NCBI RefSeq assembly: GCF_026683955.1
Contig: NZ_CP113343.1
Span: forward strand, 868,001 to 932,000
Direction of reading: 5' to 3'
DNA length: 64,000 bases
Origin: Arthrobacter sp. MMS18-M83
Lineage (GTDB): Bacteria; Actinomycetota; Actinomycetes; Actinomycetales; Micrococcaceae
In this document: positions 32,993-41,399 of the stretch, piece after piece
Numbering within the stretch: the stretch's first letter is position 1
Layout: each line of letters starts with the position of its first letter
The notes under the pieces: generated by a model
The model's database searches: none
What the model was told of the DNA's origin: nothing
The model's input: the letters and a program-made list of their open reading frames with translations, nothing else
Program-made: the position numbers and the translations under genes

Positions 32993-34345
32993 ATGACTTC
33001 CCTCACGATGCGCTCCCCCGCCCTTGGTGAACTGGGTGAACACACGCTGCGCAAGGTGCGCCGCCGCATCATGCCCCTCATCGTGCTGCTGTACTTCGTC
33101 GCGTACCTGGACAGGAACAACGTAGGTTTCGCCAAGCTGACCATGAGCGCGGACATCGGCCTCAACGCCGCCGCCTACGGGCTCGGCGCCGGGATCTTCT
33201 TCCTCGGATACGCGCTGCTCGAAGTTCCCAGCAATGCGGGCATGTACCGATTCGGCGCACGCAAATGGCTGGCCCGGATCCTCATCACCTGGGGCCTGCT
33301 CGCCGCCGCCATGGCCCTGGTGAACGGCGAATCCAGCTACAACATCCTCCGCTTCCTCCTGGGAGCGGCCGAGGCCGGATTCTTCCCCGCCATCCTGTTC
33401 TACCTGACGCTCTGGTTCCCCGCCGCGCAACGCGTTACCGTGCTGGGGATCTTCATCCTCGCGCAGCCACTGTCCAACGCGCTAGGCGCTCCGGTCTCCG
33501 GCCTGCTGCTGCAAATGGACGGCGTCCTGGGCCTCCACGGCTGGCAGTGGCTCTACATCCTTGAGGGCATCCCTGCAGTCCTGCTGGGCCTTCTCACACC
33601 GATTCTCATGACAGACCGGCCTCGCGACGCCAAATGGCTCAAAGACGACGAGCGCGAATGGCTCGCCAACACCATGGACGCGGAACTTGCCCTCAAATCG
33701 AAGTCCGGACACCACAACTTCCTGGCCGGACTCAAAGACAAGCGCACCCTCGCATATTCCGCCCTGTATTTCGGTCTGGTCTGTGGCATTTACGGACTGG
33801 GCCTCTGGATGCCCACCATCGTCTCGGCACTTGGCAAGTTCTCGACGACGGAAATCGGATTCATCGTCTTCATTCCGTACGCCATCGCCGCGGTGTTCGT
33901 GTATTGGTGGAGCAAGCGCGCGGACAAGACCGGCAAGCGCGCATGGCACACCGCAGCCAGCATGATTCTCGCCGGCGCGGGCCTGCTTGCAGCCGGCTTC
34001 CTACTCCCGGTCAACCCCTTCCTCGCAATGGTGGGCCTCATTGCCTCGGCCATGGGCATCTACGGGGCCATCGCGCCCTTCCTGTCCATGCCTTCGGCCG
34101 CGCTCACCGGCGCTGCGGCAGCCTCGGGCCTTGCCCTCATCAACTCGCTGGGCAACTTGGGCGGCTTCGTGGCCCCATACGCGGTGGGCCTCTTGAAGGA
34201 CGCCACCGGCAACAACCAGAGCGGCCTCGTTTTCCTCTCCCTATGCCTGGCCGCCACCGGCATAGCCACCTACCTTTACGCACGCAAACGCCCCGAAGGC
34301 GACGCCACGCTTGCCCAAACAGCTGAGCCTTCCGACCCCTCCTGA
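32993..34345 (+). CDS. MFS transporter, anion:cation symporter type
   Basis: A 450-residue transporter with 12 membrane segments. LLYFVAYLDRNNVGFAKLTM in the first helix and FLGYALLEVPSNAGMYRFGARKW in the second (split: GYALLEVPSNAGM, RFGARKWLARI) are typical of the ACS family that imports sugar acids, tartrate, phthalate or similar anions. ATG 32993 with AAGGT upstream was preferred over an earlier ATG at 32918. It lies in a cluster FadR-MFS-SDR, which looks like a small catabolic unit for a hydroxy or sugar acid. Confidence 0.87.
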   Translation: MTSLTMRSPALGELGEHTLRKVRRRIMPLIVLLYFVAYLDRNNVGFAKLTMSADIGLNAAAYGLGAGIFFLGYALLEVPSNAGMYRFGARKWLARILITWGLLAAAMALVNGESSYNILRFLLGAAEAGFFPAILFYLTLWFPAAQRVTVLGIFILAQPLSNALGAPVSGLLLQMDGVLGLHGWQWLYILEGIPAVLLGLLTPILMTDRPRDAKWLKDDEREWLANTMDAELALKSKSGHHNFLAGLKDKRTLAYSALYFGLVCGIYGLGLWMPTIVSALGKFSTTEIGFIVFIPYAIAAVFVYWWSKRADKTGKRAWHTAASMILAGAGLLAAGFLLPVNPFLAMVGLIASAMGIYGAIAPFLSMPSAALTGAAAASGLALINSLGNLGGFVAPYAVGLLKDATGNNQSGLVFLSLCLAATGIATYLYARKRPEGDATLAQTAEPSDPS

Positions 34346-34372
34346 TCCCGCACTACCGAAGGAAACCAAGCA

Positions 34373-35146
34373 ATGACCTCCACCAATTTCCCCACTGCCC
34401 GCACAGTTGTGCTCACCGGAGCCGCCTCGGCCCGAGGCATCGGCCGCGCTGCTGCGGACCGGATGGCCAGTGAAGGCTGGGCCGTGGCCATCCTGGACAT
34501 CAACGGCGTCGATGCGAAGGCAGCAGCCGACGAGATCGCCGCAAAGCACGGCGTCCAGACGATCGGGCTGGGCGCCGACGTCTCCGACAAGGACTCGGTG
34601 GACACCGCAATCGCCCAGGTGGAGGCAGAGCTGCCGCCGATCGTCGGGCTGGCCAACATCGCCGGTATCAGCAACCCCACCCCGTTCATGGAAGAGACCG
34701 TCGAAGGATGGGACCGAGTGTTCGACATCAATATGCGCGGCACATTCTTGGTCAGCCAGGCCGTACTCAAGGGCATGATCGAACGCAAGGTCGGGCGCAT
34801 CGTCAGCATCTCCTCCATCTCCGCCCAGCGCGGCGGCGGCACATTCTCCAAGGTCGCCTACAGCGCATCCAAGGCAGGCGTCATCGGCTTCACCCGCGCC
34901 CTGGCCCGCGAAGTCGGCGAGCACGGCATCACCGTCAACTGCGTCGCACCCGGCCCCATCGACACCGACATCATGGGCGGCACCCTCACCGAGGAACGCA
35001 AAGCCGAAATGTCCCAGGGCATCATGATGGGCAGAGTGGGCACCCGCGAGGAAGTAGCCGCGCTGATGAGCTTCCTCCTCGGCGAGGACGCAGGCTACAT
35101 CACCGCGGCAACGTACGACATCAACGGCGGCCTCCAGGTCTCCTGA
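34373..35146 (+). CDS. Short-chain dehydrogenase/reductase
   Basis: A 257-residue SDR with the NAD(P) motif LTGAASARGIGRAAAD, the NAG-like ANIAGISN, catalytic Ser in IVSISSISAQRGGG and the Tyr/Lys pair VAYSASKAG, then NCVAPGPIDTDIMGG. Asp in AILDINGVD after the second beta strand suggests NAD(H). It starts 27 bases after the transporter and probably oxidises the compound that the transporter imports. Confidence 0.88.
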   Translation: MTSTNFPTARTVVLTGAASARGIGRAAADRMASEGWAVAILDINGVDAKAAADEIAAKHGVQTIGLGADVSDKDSVDTAIAQVEAELPPIVGLANIAGISNPTPFMEETVEGWDRVFDINMRGTFLVSQAVLKGMIERKVGRIVSISSISAQRGGGTFSKVAYSASKAGVIGFTRALAREVGEHGITVNCVAPGPIDTDIMGGTLTEERKAEMSQGIMMGRVGTREEVAALMSFLLGEDAGYITAATYDINGGLQVS

Positions 35147-35237
35147 CCGTTCACCAAGCACCTAAAGGAGCGTGCCCCCGCGGCTCCGGCTGCCGGGGGC
35201 GCGCATAAGTATGCGGGGCCGCCGCGTCAACACGAGC

Positions 35238-35282
35238 AAAAGAGCCCCTGACCTACGTTTCCGCAGGTCAGGGGCTCTTTTT
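35238..35282 (+). terminator. Rho-independent terminator (copy 2 of a repeated module)
   Basis: A 20-bp stem with one mismatch (35238-35257 with 35262-35281), TTTC loop and T-tract. From 35242 to 35290 it matches 44 of 49 bases of 49426-49474. Confidence 0.85.
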
Positions 35283-35445
35283 GGGTAGGGACTTCGGCGA
35301 CTACGGTTTCGGTGTCCAAGCGTGGCATGTCAGAGAACCGCTCGGCAAGGTTGTTGATGACAGCCACAAGGGCCCGTGCTTCAATCTTCCCTTGTCATCG
35401 GGCTGGCAGGCGGCTGCTAGCACGAAGGGATTCCGCGGCGGAAGT

Positions 35446-36381
35446 TCAGTCGCCGACAGCTATCCGGCCTCGGCGCACGATCAGCGGGTCGGGGTCGTGG
35501 ACCACCGCGGTGTTTTTGCCGTCGTAGTCGAACTGGTTGAGGAAGTAGCGCATGGCGTTGATGCGTCCGCGCTTCTTGTCGTTGGATTTGATGGTGATCC
35601 AGGGCGCGTGGTCTGTGTCGGTGCGGAGGAAGGTTTGTTCCTTTGCCTCGGTGTAGGCCTCCCACCGGTCGAGGGAGGCAAGGTCCACGGGCGAGAGTTT
35701 CCAGCGCCGGACGGGGTCGATCTGGCGGATGGCAAAGCGGGTGCGCTGCTCGTGGCGGGTCACCGAGAACCAGAACTTGTTCAGGTGGATCCCGGAATCC
35801 ACCAGCATCTTCTCGAACAAGGGCGCCTGCGCCATGAAGGCCTGGTATTCCTCGTCGGTGCAGAATCCCATGACGCGTTCGACGTTCGCGCGGTTGTACC
35901 AGGAGCGGTCGAACATCACGATTTCACCTGCCGTGGGCAGGTGCTGGATGTATCGCTGGAAGTACCACTGGCCCTGTTCACGGTCGGAGGGTTTTCCCAG
36001 GGCGACGGTCCGGGCGGAGCGTGGATCGAGGTGCTCGGTGAAGCGCTTGATCGTCCCCCCTTTGCCGGCCGCGTCGCGGCCCTCGAAAACGATCACGTTC
36101 TTGTAACCGTGGTCCTGGCCCCAGTACTGGAATTTGAGCAGTTCGATCTGCAGGAGGTATTTCTCCGCTTCGTATGCGTCGCGGGTCATGCGTTCGTCGT
36201 AGGGGTAGTCCTCCCGCCACGTCTCCACAGCCGAGCCGCCGGGGTCGATAAGCTCCGGGTCCTCGCCTTGGCCGCCGCGGACCGTGTATCCCAGCTCAAC
36301 GAGGCGGTCGATGGCGGCGCGAAGATTGTCCCTGACCCACCAAGGGTCCTCGGGGGTCCACGATTTCTCTGCCTCCCCCAT
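35446..36381 (-). CDS. ppk2: Polyphosphate kinase 2
   Basis: A 311-residue PPK2-family enzyme. The Walker A motif is VIVFEGRDAAGKGGTIKRFTEH (core GRDAAGKGGTIKR, near residue 100), Walker B is EIVMFDRSWYNRANVERVMG (core FDRSWYNRA), and WKLSPVDLASLDRWEAY and ITIKSNDKKRGRINAMRY are family landmarks. It transfers phosphate between polyphosphate and nucleoside diphosphates. It is a single-domain protein and transcribed alone, near a CYTH-CHAD protein also tied to polyphosphate. Confidence 0.93.
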   Translation of the reverse strand: MGEAEKSWTPEDPWWVRDNLRAAIDRLVELGYTVRGGQGEDPELIDPGGSAVETWREDYPYDERMTRDAYEAEKYLLQIELLKFQYWGQDHGYKNVIVFEGRDAAGKGGTIKRFTEHLDPRSARTVALGKPSDREQGQWYFQRYIQHLPTAGEIVMFDRSWYNRANVERVMGFCTDEEYQAFMAQAPLFEKMLVDSGIHLNKFWFSVTRHEQRTRFAIRQIDPVRRWKLSPVDLASLDRWEAYTEAKEQTFLRTDTDHAPWITIKSNDKKRGRINAMRYFLNQFDYDGKNTAVVHDPDPLIVRRGRIAVGD

Positions 36382-36630
36382 CCGGGCCTCCTCTTGGCGC
36401 CGCGAAGTGTCGCCCGCAGTCTAACAGGACAATAGGCATGCCAGGCAGGTTATTTTTCGGCCCGGCATGCCTGCCTGACATCCCGATCAAGTCCACCATG
36501 GTGGCGCTGTTAGCGTTGTTCGGATCGGACCAGCGGGAGCGGTTCTGTCAGGGAAACTGCTCCAACATCGGTCATCCGGGGCCGGCCCCCGTCCCGGAGG
36601 AAATGGTTGATGACTGTGATAACCGCTTCC

Positions 36631-38361
36631 CTACGCCTCCCCATCCCCCCGTTGGAACGCCCTTACTGCTGCGCTCACTGTTGGGTAGAAATGTTCGGAA
36701 GAGAAGCGGGCGCCCATGCCGTATTGCAACAATTTGTCTTTGACCGGGCCTTTGAGCTCGGCGAACACAAGGTCCACGCCGTGCCGGTCTAGCCATTCGT
36801 CAAGCTGCACCAACTCGTCCAGCGCAGTCGTGTCGATTCCTGTCACGGGCTCTGCCGCCAGCACCACGCGTTCTATGCCGCCCGGCGCCTGGTCCAGTTC
36901 GTTGCGCACGAAGGACCCCAGCAAGGCTCCGTTGCCGAAGAACAGCGGTGCGTCGAAGCGCAGGATCAACAAGCCGGGGATGCGTTCCCCTTCCGGATGC
37001 CGGCGCACGTCGTGATACCCCGGTACCCCCGGCACGTCCACAAGTTCAGTACGGTAGGGGTCCCAAGCCCGCCGTAGGAAGTCCAGAATTGCCAAGCCGA
37101 TGGCAACGGCGATGCCCGGGAGGACGCCCAGTATGGTGACCCCAAGAAATGCCGCGAGCATCACCAACGATTCACTGCGGCTCATGCCGATAAGCCGTCG
37201 CACACCGGCCGGGTCGGCTATTCCTGCGGCTGCGGCGATGACAATGGCGGCAAGGGTTGCGGCGGGCAGGAACTCGGTGACGCCGGGCGCCACGAGCATG
37301 AATCCGAGCACCAGTACTGCGCCTACGGCCCCTGTGAGCTGGGATTTCGCCCCGGACTCGACTGCCACCGGCGTGCGGGACGTACTTGCCGACACCGGGA
37401 AGCCACCCAGTAGCCCGCTGGCAGCGTTCGCGGCACCCAAGGCTGCCATTTCATGGTTGCCGGATACCCTGCCGCCCTCTGCGGCCGCCAGGGATTGGGA
37501 CAGGGTTCCGGTATCAACGAAGACGATGAGGGCGATCGCGGCTGCGGCGGGCAAAAGTGCCAGGACGTCGGCCCAGCCAATTCCGCCCAGGGCTGGTGCG
37601 GGGAGCCCCTGCGGGAGGGCACCTGTGACCTTCAAACGCTCGTGGAGTCCCAGCAGGGCCACTGCGATGCAGGCCACAACTACCGCAATGAGCACGCCCG
37701 GAACCTTCCATTTCAGCCAGCGGGGAACCCAGATGAGGGCCAGCGAGACCAAGCCGAGCAGCAATGCCGTCAAATTGGACTCGCCGGCAAACACCTTCGG
37801 CACGGCGGCGAAGAGTTTTTCCCAAGGTGTGCCGCCTGCCACGGACATCCCCAGGAGGGTGGGAAGCTGGGACACAGCTACCAGCAAGGCGATGCCGTTG
37901 AGATAGCCGAGCCGGATGGGCTTCGACAACAGTCCCGTGACGATTCCCAGCTTCAGTGCCGACCCGAACAGCAAGATGGCGCCGATCAGTATGGCCAGGA
38001 GACCCGCCAGCGCAACGGATTTCTGCTTGTTATCCGCGGCCAGGGGAATCAATGCTGCAACGATCATCGGCGCGAGCGCGGAATCCGGCCCCAACACCAG
38101 CACACGCGATGGCCCGACTGCTGCGTAGACAATCAGAGGCACTACCGTCGCGTACAGGCCGGTCACCGGTGGAAGACCGGCGGCCTGGGCGTATGCCATG
38201 CCCGCGGGGACCAAGATCGCGAAGAGAGCGGCGCCGGCCACCAGGTCGTGGCGCAGCCACTCGCTCCTGTAGCCACGCAGGGCTGGAGGGACCGCCCAGA
38301 ATGGAGTCTTTCCGGATCGGCGCATATTCCGATCATGTCCCATCATGCCCCTGCTCGCCAT
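36631..38361 (-). CDS. SulP-family anion transporter with STAS domain
   Basis: A 576-residue SLC26/SulP protein. The transport domain has 12-14 helices with LVPAGMAYAQAAGLPPVTGLYA (core AYAQAAGLPPVTGLYA) near residue 55 and the second repeat GGFPVSASTSRTPV; the C-terminal STAS domain spans about 440-565 (LLILRFDAPLFFGNG, GIDTTALDELVQLDEWL). It moves sulphate, bicarbonate or another anion. Start candidates are the ATG at 38361 and an internal one at about 38340. It is transcribed alone. Confidence 0.88.
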   Translation of the reverse strand: MASRGMMGHDRNMRRSGKTPFWAVPPALRGYRSEWLRHDLVAGAALFAILVPAGMAYAQAAGLPPVTGLYATVVPLIVYAAVGPSRVLVLGPDSALAPMIVAALIPLAADNKQKSVALAGLLAILIGAILLFGSALKLGIVTGLLSKPIRLGYLNGIALLVAVSQLPTLLGMSVAGGTPWEKLFAAVPKVFAGESNLTALLLGLVSLALIWVPRWLKWKVPGVLIAVVVACIAVALLGLHERLKVTGALPQGLPAPALGGIGWADVLALLPAAAAIALIVFVDTGTLSQSLAAAEGGRVSGNHEMAALGAANAASGLLGGFPVSASTSRTPVAVESGAKSQLTGAVGAVLVLGFMLVAPGVTEFLPAATLAAIVIAAAAGIADPAGVRRLIGMSRSESLVMLAAFLGVTILGVLPGIAVAIGLAILDFLRRAWDPYRTELVDVPGVPGYHDVRRHPEGERIPGLLILRFDAPLFFGNGALLGSFVRNELDQAPGGIERVVLAAEPVTGIDTTALDELVQLDEWLDRHGVDLVFAELKGPVKDKLLQYGMGARFSSEHFYPTVSAAVRAFQRGDGEA

Positions 38362-38425
38362 CTGTAATCGGGCGAACCCAGGGCCCAGCCAGTCTCCGTC
38401 TACGGGATCACGAGCAGGTGGTCGA

Positions 38426-38593
38426 TCAGTTCCTCGGGCACGGTCTCGGGTTGGCCAGCGGCGCCTGGATCTCCCGCAGCCGGTCCGGGCCCTGGGGGAT
38501 CTTCAGGTACCACCCGCGGTCGGTTCCGCCGGTGCGCCGCCGCAGGGTGATGCCCCGGGAGGCCAGGTCCAGGCCGGAGGTGTGGAAGGTCAT
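38426..38593 (-). pseudogene. CYTH-domain fragment
   Basis: A 55-codon remnant reads GLDLASRGITLRRRTGG and GWYLKIPQGPDRLRE, matching the region TLAAQGITLRRRSGG...GWHLKLPLGPGERRE of the complete CYTH-CHAD protein at 41400-42920. The start of the CYTH domain (the ExExK strand) and everything after is missing; a further piece (VPEELIDHLLVIP) continues out of frame to about 38402. It ends 13 bases from the ChrB-like gene, so a rearrangement removed the rest. Confidence 0.75.
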
Positions 38594-38606
38594 CGCGGAT
38601 CCGTCG

Positions 38607-39221
38607 TCAGAGCGAGGCGTTGTCGGCTTCGTAGACCTGGGAGGCGAATTCTTCGAGTGTCACTGCGCACCGGGCGAGCTCATCGGCCACCTTTTCGGCC
38701 ATGGGCGCACCGAGGACGTCGCGGGCTTTGACCTTCTCGAACCACCCGCGGAGTTTCCCGAGGTCCTCCTCGTTTTCCTCCAGTTCGCCATAGGTGAAGT
38801 GCTCTTCCCTGACCTCTTTTTCCACCCCGGCGTGGAAGTCGCGGCACTTGTCGAGAATCTCCTCGTATTCGTCGTTACGGGCTTCGTTGAACATGTTCAC
38901 GAGGTCGTTCTCGCCGATGAGGGATGCCGCGTTGACCAGGAATGCCTTGCCTGCCATCGATTCGACGATCTCGTTGCGCAGGGCGCGCATGGCCCGCTCG
39001 TTTTGGGGTGTGCGGGGCGCGGCGGCCGCGGAATTCTGCATATAGACGGCGCCCAGATTGCGCAGCCGGCGCCAGACCGCCGCGCGCAGGCGCGTGGGTT
39101 CGCTGGGTACCCGGTAGATCAGGATGAGCCAGGTGATCGGGTCCTGGCTCCCGGTCCGCGCCGGCCGTGGTGCTTCCGTCTCAGGGCCCGGCCCGGTGGG
39201 CGTGTTCGTTTCGACGTTCAT
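38607..39221 (-). CDS. ChrB N-terminal-domain protein (chromate resistance type)
   Basis: A 204-residue soluble protein whose first part WLILIYRVPSEPTRLRAAVW and LRNLGAVYMQNSAAAAP is the ChrB N-terminal domain; the rest is helical and charged (LEENEEDLGKLRGWFEKV). ChrB proteins act as chromate-responsive regulators or accessory proteins. ATG 39221 has GGAGAC upstream; the longer frame adds seven residues only. No chrA transporter is adjacent, although a SulP transporter lies downstream; chromate and sulphate are chemical analogues, so a link is possible but unproven. Confidence 0.8.
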   Translation of the reverse strand: MNVETNTPTGPGPETEAPRPARTGSQDPITWLILIYRVPSEPTRLRAAVWRRLRNLGAVYMQNSAAAAPRTPQNERAMRALRNEIVESMAGKAFLVNAASLIGENDLVNMFNEARNDEYEEILDKCRDFHAGVEKEVREEHFTYGELEENEEDLGKLRGWFEKVKARDVLGAPMAEKVADELARCAVTLEEFASQVYEADNASL

Positions 39222-39379
39222 CAGGTCTCCTCTTGTTGCCAAGGCCCATCGTACCGTCTGCCGCTCGCGGGACGGGTGACGTCCGGTGTTTTGAATACAT
39301 GACGGTCGGCTATCTTCCGCTCGTGAGTGGTTGCATCCAAGGTGAGAGGTTCCCGATATCCGAAGCTATAACATCATCA

Positions 39380-39392
39380 ACCTGCCACAGGT
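39380..39392. promoter_or_regulatory. Short inverted repeat in AT-rich divergent promoter region
   Basis: ACCTG-CCA-CAGGT lies between the ChrB-like gene and the rightward membrane-protein gene, in the most AT-rich stretch of the neighbourhood. It could be an operator for either gene. Confidence 0.35.
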
Positions 39393-39473
39393 CATCATGT
39401 TGCATATGGGATATAACGATGGTTACTATGGATAACGAACGTATGGCCAAAAGGATTCGAAAGGGTGGTAGTC

Positions 39474-40280
39474 ATGGGTTCAAGTACCGATTGGGGCTTG
39501 GCCATTTCCGTGTTTGTGGCCGCCATCGTAGAGATGGTCGAGGCATTGACTATTGTGCTCGCGATGGGCATGACCCGGAGCTGGAAGTCGACGCTGGTCG
39601 GCATTGGGGCGGCGCTTGTGGCGCTGACCGGATTCACTACAGTTACGGGGTATGCCCTGGCGACCTGGCTGCCGCGCTCGAGCCTGCAGCTCGTGATAGG
39701 CATCCTGCTGCTGGTCTTCGGGCTGCAGTGGCTGCGCAAGGCAATTCTGCGCTCCTCCGGGCGCAAGGCCCTGCACGATGAAGCGCTAATCTACGAGAAG
39801 CAGGCCAAGGCCGCCGCCGCGGCCGGGAACGAGACCCGGTTCGGGCTCGACTGGTTCTCGTTCGTCATCAGCTTCAAGGGCGTGTTCCTCGAAGGTGTCG
39901 AGGTGGTCTTCATCGTCATCACCTTCGGCCTCAACGCCCATAACATGCCTGTCGCGATCCTGGGTGCGGTTGCCGCCGTGGTCGTGGTCCTGCTCGCCGC
40001 GGTTGTCGTCCACGCGCCGCTGACCAAGGTGCCCGAGAACACCCTCAAGTTCGGTGTGGGCCTCCTGCTCGCGACGTTCGGCACCTTCTGGGCCGTCGAG
40101 GGCCTGGGAAGCCTCACCCCGGACCGGACCAGCCTTGAGTGGATCGGCTCGGACTTCGTCCTGCTGCCGATCCTGGCCGGCTGGCTGCTGCTCTCGGTCG
40201 TGCTGGTCCGGGTCCTCAGGGTCCCGGTCGCTGCCCCGAAGGCCTCAACAGCCCTCGTCGACGCCCGAGGGGAGGTCTAA
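39474..40280 (+). CDS. TMEM165/GDT1-like membrane protein (COG4280 type)
   Basis: A 268-residue membrane protein with about seven helices in two halves. Each half has an acidic E-x2-E motif within a helix: AAIVEMVEALTIVLAMG near residue 15 and FKGVFLEGVEVVFIVITFG near 130. Such pairs are the cation site in GDT1/TMEM165 and related exporters of Mn, Ca or other ions, so ion export is likely. ATG 39474 has AAAGGGTGG upstream. It is followed after 3 bases by a small membrane protein, a probable partner. Confidence 0.75.
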   Translation: MGSSTDWGLAISVFVAAIVEMVEALTIVLAMGMTRSWKSTLVGIGAALVALTGFTTVTGYALATWLPRSSLQLVIGILLLVFGLQWLRKAILRSSGRKALHDEALIYEKQAKAAAAAGNETRFGLDWFSFVISFKGVFLEGVEVVFIVITFGLNAHNMPVAILGAVAAVVVVLLAAVVVHAPLTKVPENTLKFGVGLLLATFGTFWAVEGLGSLTPDRTSLEWIGSDFVLLPILAGWLLLSVVLVRVLRVPVAAPKASTALVDARGEV

Positions 40281-40283
40281 GCA

Positions 40284-40505
40284 ATGAAATTCCTCAAGGG
40301 ATTCGCCCAGTTCTGGTACGACTTCATCATTGGAGACGACTGGAAGATCGCCGCCGCGGTGGTGTCCGTGCTCGCCGTCGGCGCCGGATTCGTCCTGAAC
40401 GGTTTCGAGCACTCCCAGCTGCTCCCGCCGATCCTGGCAGTTGCCCTGGGGGCAGCCTTCGTCGTCGCCCTCGCCATCGACATCAAACGGCACCCGAAAA
40501 ACTAA
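40284..40505 (+). CDS. Small membrane protein, partner of the upstream exporter
   Basis: A 73-residue protein (MKFLKGFAQFWYDFIIGDDW...) with two membrane helices at about residues 21-40 and 45-64 and a basic end (IKRHPKN). It starts 3 bases after the GDT1-like gene and ends at a strong hairpin, so the two form one transcript. Function unknown; a small subunit or chaperone of the exporter is the simplest guess. Confidence 0.75.
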   Translation: MKFLKGFAQFWYDFIIGDDWKIAAAVVSVLAVGAGFVLNGFEHSQLLPPILAVALGAAFVVALAIDIKRHPKN

Positions 40506-40532
40506 TATGTAGTTCGTTCTGTCAACGGGCAG

Positions 40533-40570
40533 GAAGAAGCGGTCCCGGGTATTTCCGGGACCGCTTCTTC
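40533..40570 (+). terminator. Rho-independent-type hairpin
   Basis: A perfect 16-bp stem GAAGAAGCGGTCCCGG with its complement and a 6-base loop, 28 bases after the small membrane protein gene. No long T-run follows. Confidence 0.75.
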
Positions 40571-40868
40571 GCGATCCGGGGAAATCCGGGCACCGGATGC
40601 TCCGGCGTGTCGTTGTCGACGGCGTGACCAGTCGAATATGCGCCGGTTGGTTGCCGCGATCCAGGGGCTCCCTCTCGCCGCCCCTCCGGCGTCGAGACGG
40701 CGCTTGACGCATGAGCCCGCCATATCCGTTGGCGCACAGCGAAGGCCGCCCGCTGTTCACGCACCGTCCACCTGCGCCTTGCCTGCACTTTACGTTCGCC
40801 TGTGCATCTAACAGTTGTCACTCCAAAGAATGACAGCCGAGATATTTTCATCACATCAGAAGTTCGTT

Positions 40869-41030
40869 GTGCCTCACCCACGTCGCCCCATTGCTCTAGC
40901 TCTCGGTTCTCTCCTCATCGCCGCCACAGTGTCGGCCTGCGGTGCGGCTGCCGGCGATTCCGGCACCGGATCCGCCTCGGTCTCCGCGGAAGGGTGCAGG
41001 CAATCTCTTTCATTGTCGCCATTGACGTGA
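40869..41030 (+). pseudogene. Truncated lipoprotein gene
   Basis: A 53-residue frame from GTG 40869 gives a typical lipoprotein signal (RRPIALALGSLLIAATVSACG, lipobox core ATVSACG) and a Ser/Gly/Ala linker, then stops. It resembles the first part of an ABC-transporter substrate-binding lipoprotein whose body has been lost. It is followed at about 41140 by integrase remains. Confidence 0.55.
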
Positions 41031-41139
41031 AAGGCGACCGACTCAGGTCGTCGCTGCAGGACGCGAACGACCGCATTGAAGAGTCCGCTCGCCGCCCGTG
41101 GGCTATTCCGGGATACGAAAGCGCCGTGAATGTGGTCAT

Positions 41140-41349
41140 CCATGGGTTAACCCCGCACACCTTCAGAAAGACGGTGTGAACCCTGCTGGAGGCCTCGTCA
41201 GACGTGGCTGTCGCTTCCGCACAGCTTGGCCACTCGAGCGAAACGTGACAAAAAAGCACTACGTCCAGAAAACCCACGAGGCCCCAGATAACACATCGCT
41301 TCTTGAGGCGTTCGGATCAGATCCAAAGGCGGCTTTCAAACAGGAGTGA
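41140..41349 (+). pseudogene. Tyrosine recombinase (integrase) C-terminal relic
   Basis: GLTPHTFRKTV, a TGA stop, then TLLEASSDVAVASAQLGHSS in the same frame, and after a frameshift near 41250 TKKHYVQKTHEAPDN. These are the HxxR box, the LGH box and the nucleophilic Tyr region of phage-type integrases, in the right order. One in-frame stop and one frameshift make it dead. It marks an old integration event in this island. Confidence 0.83.
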
Positions 41350-41399
41350 GTCCTGCTCAGTACGATATGGCATGAGTCCATCAAAAACCGTCGGAGCAT

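Noticed and set aside
36436..36495. Repeated GGCATGCC and CAGGCAGG/CCTGCCTG around 36440-36480 as a regulatory element
   Set aside because: The arms are short and separated, without a T-run or position relative to a promoter; too weak to list as a feature.
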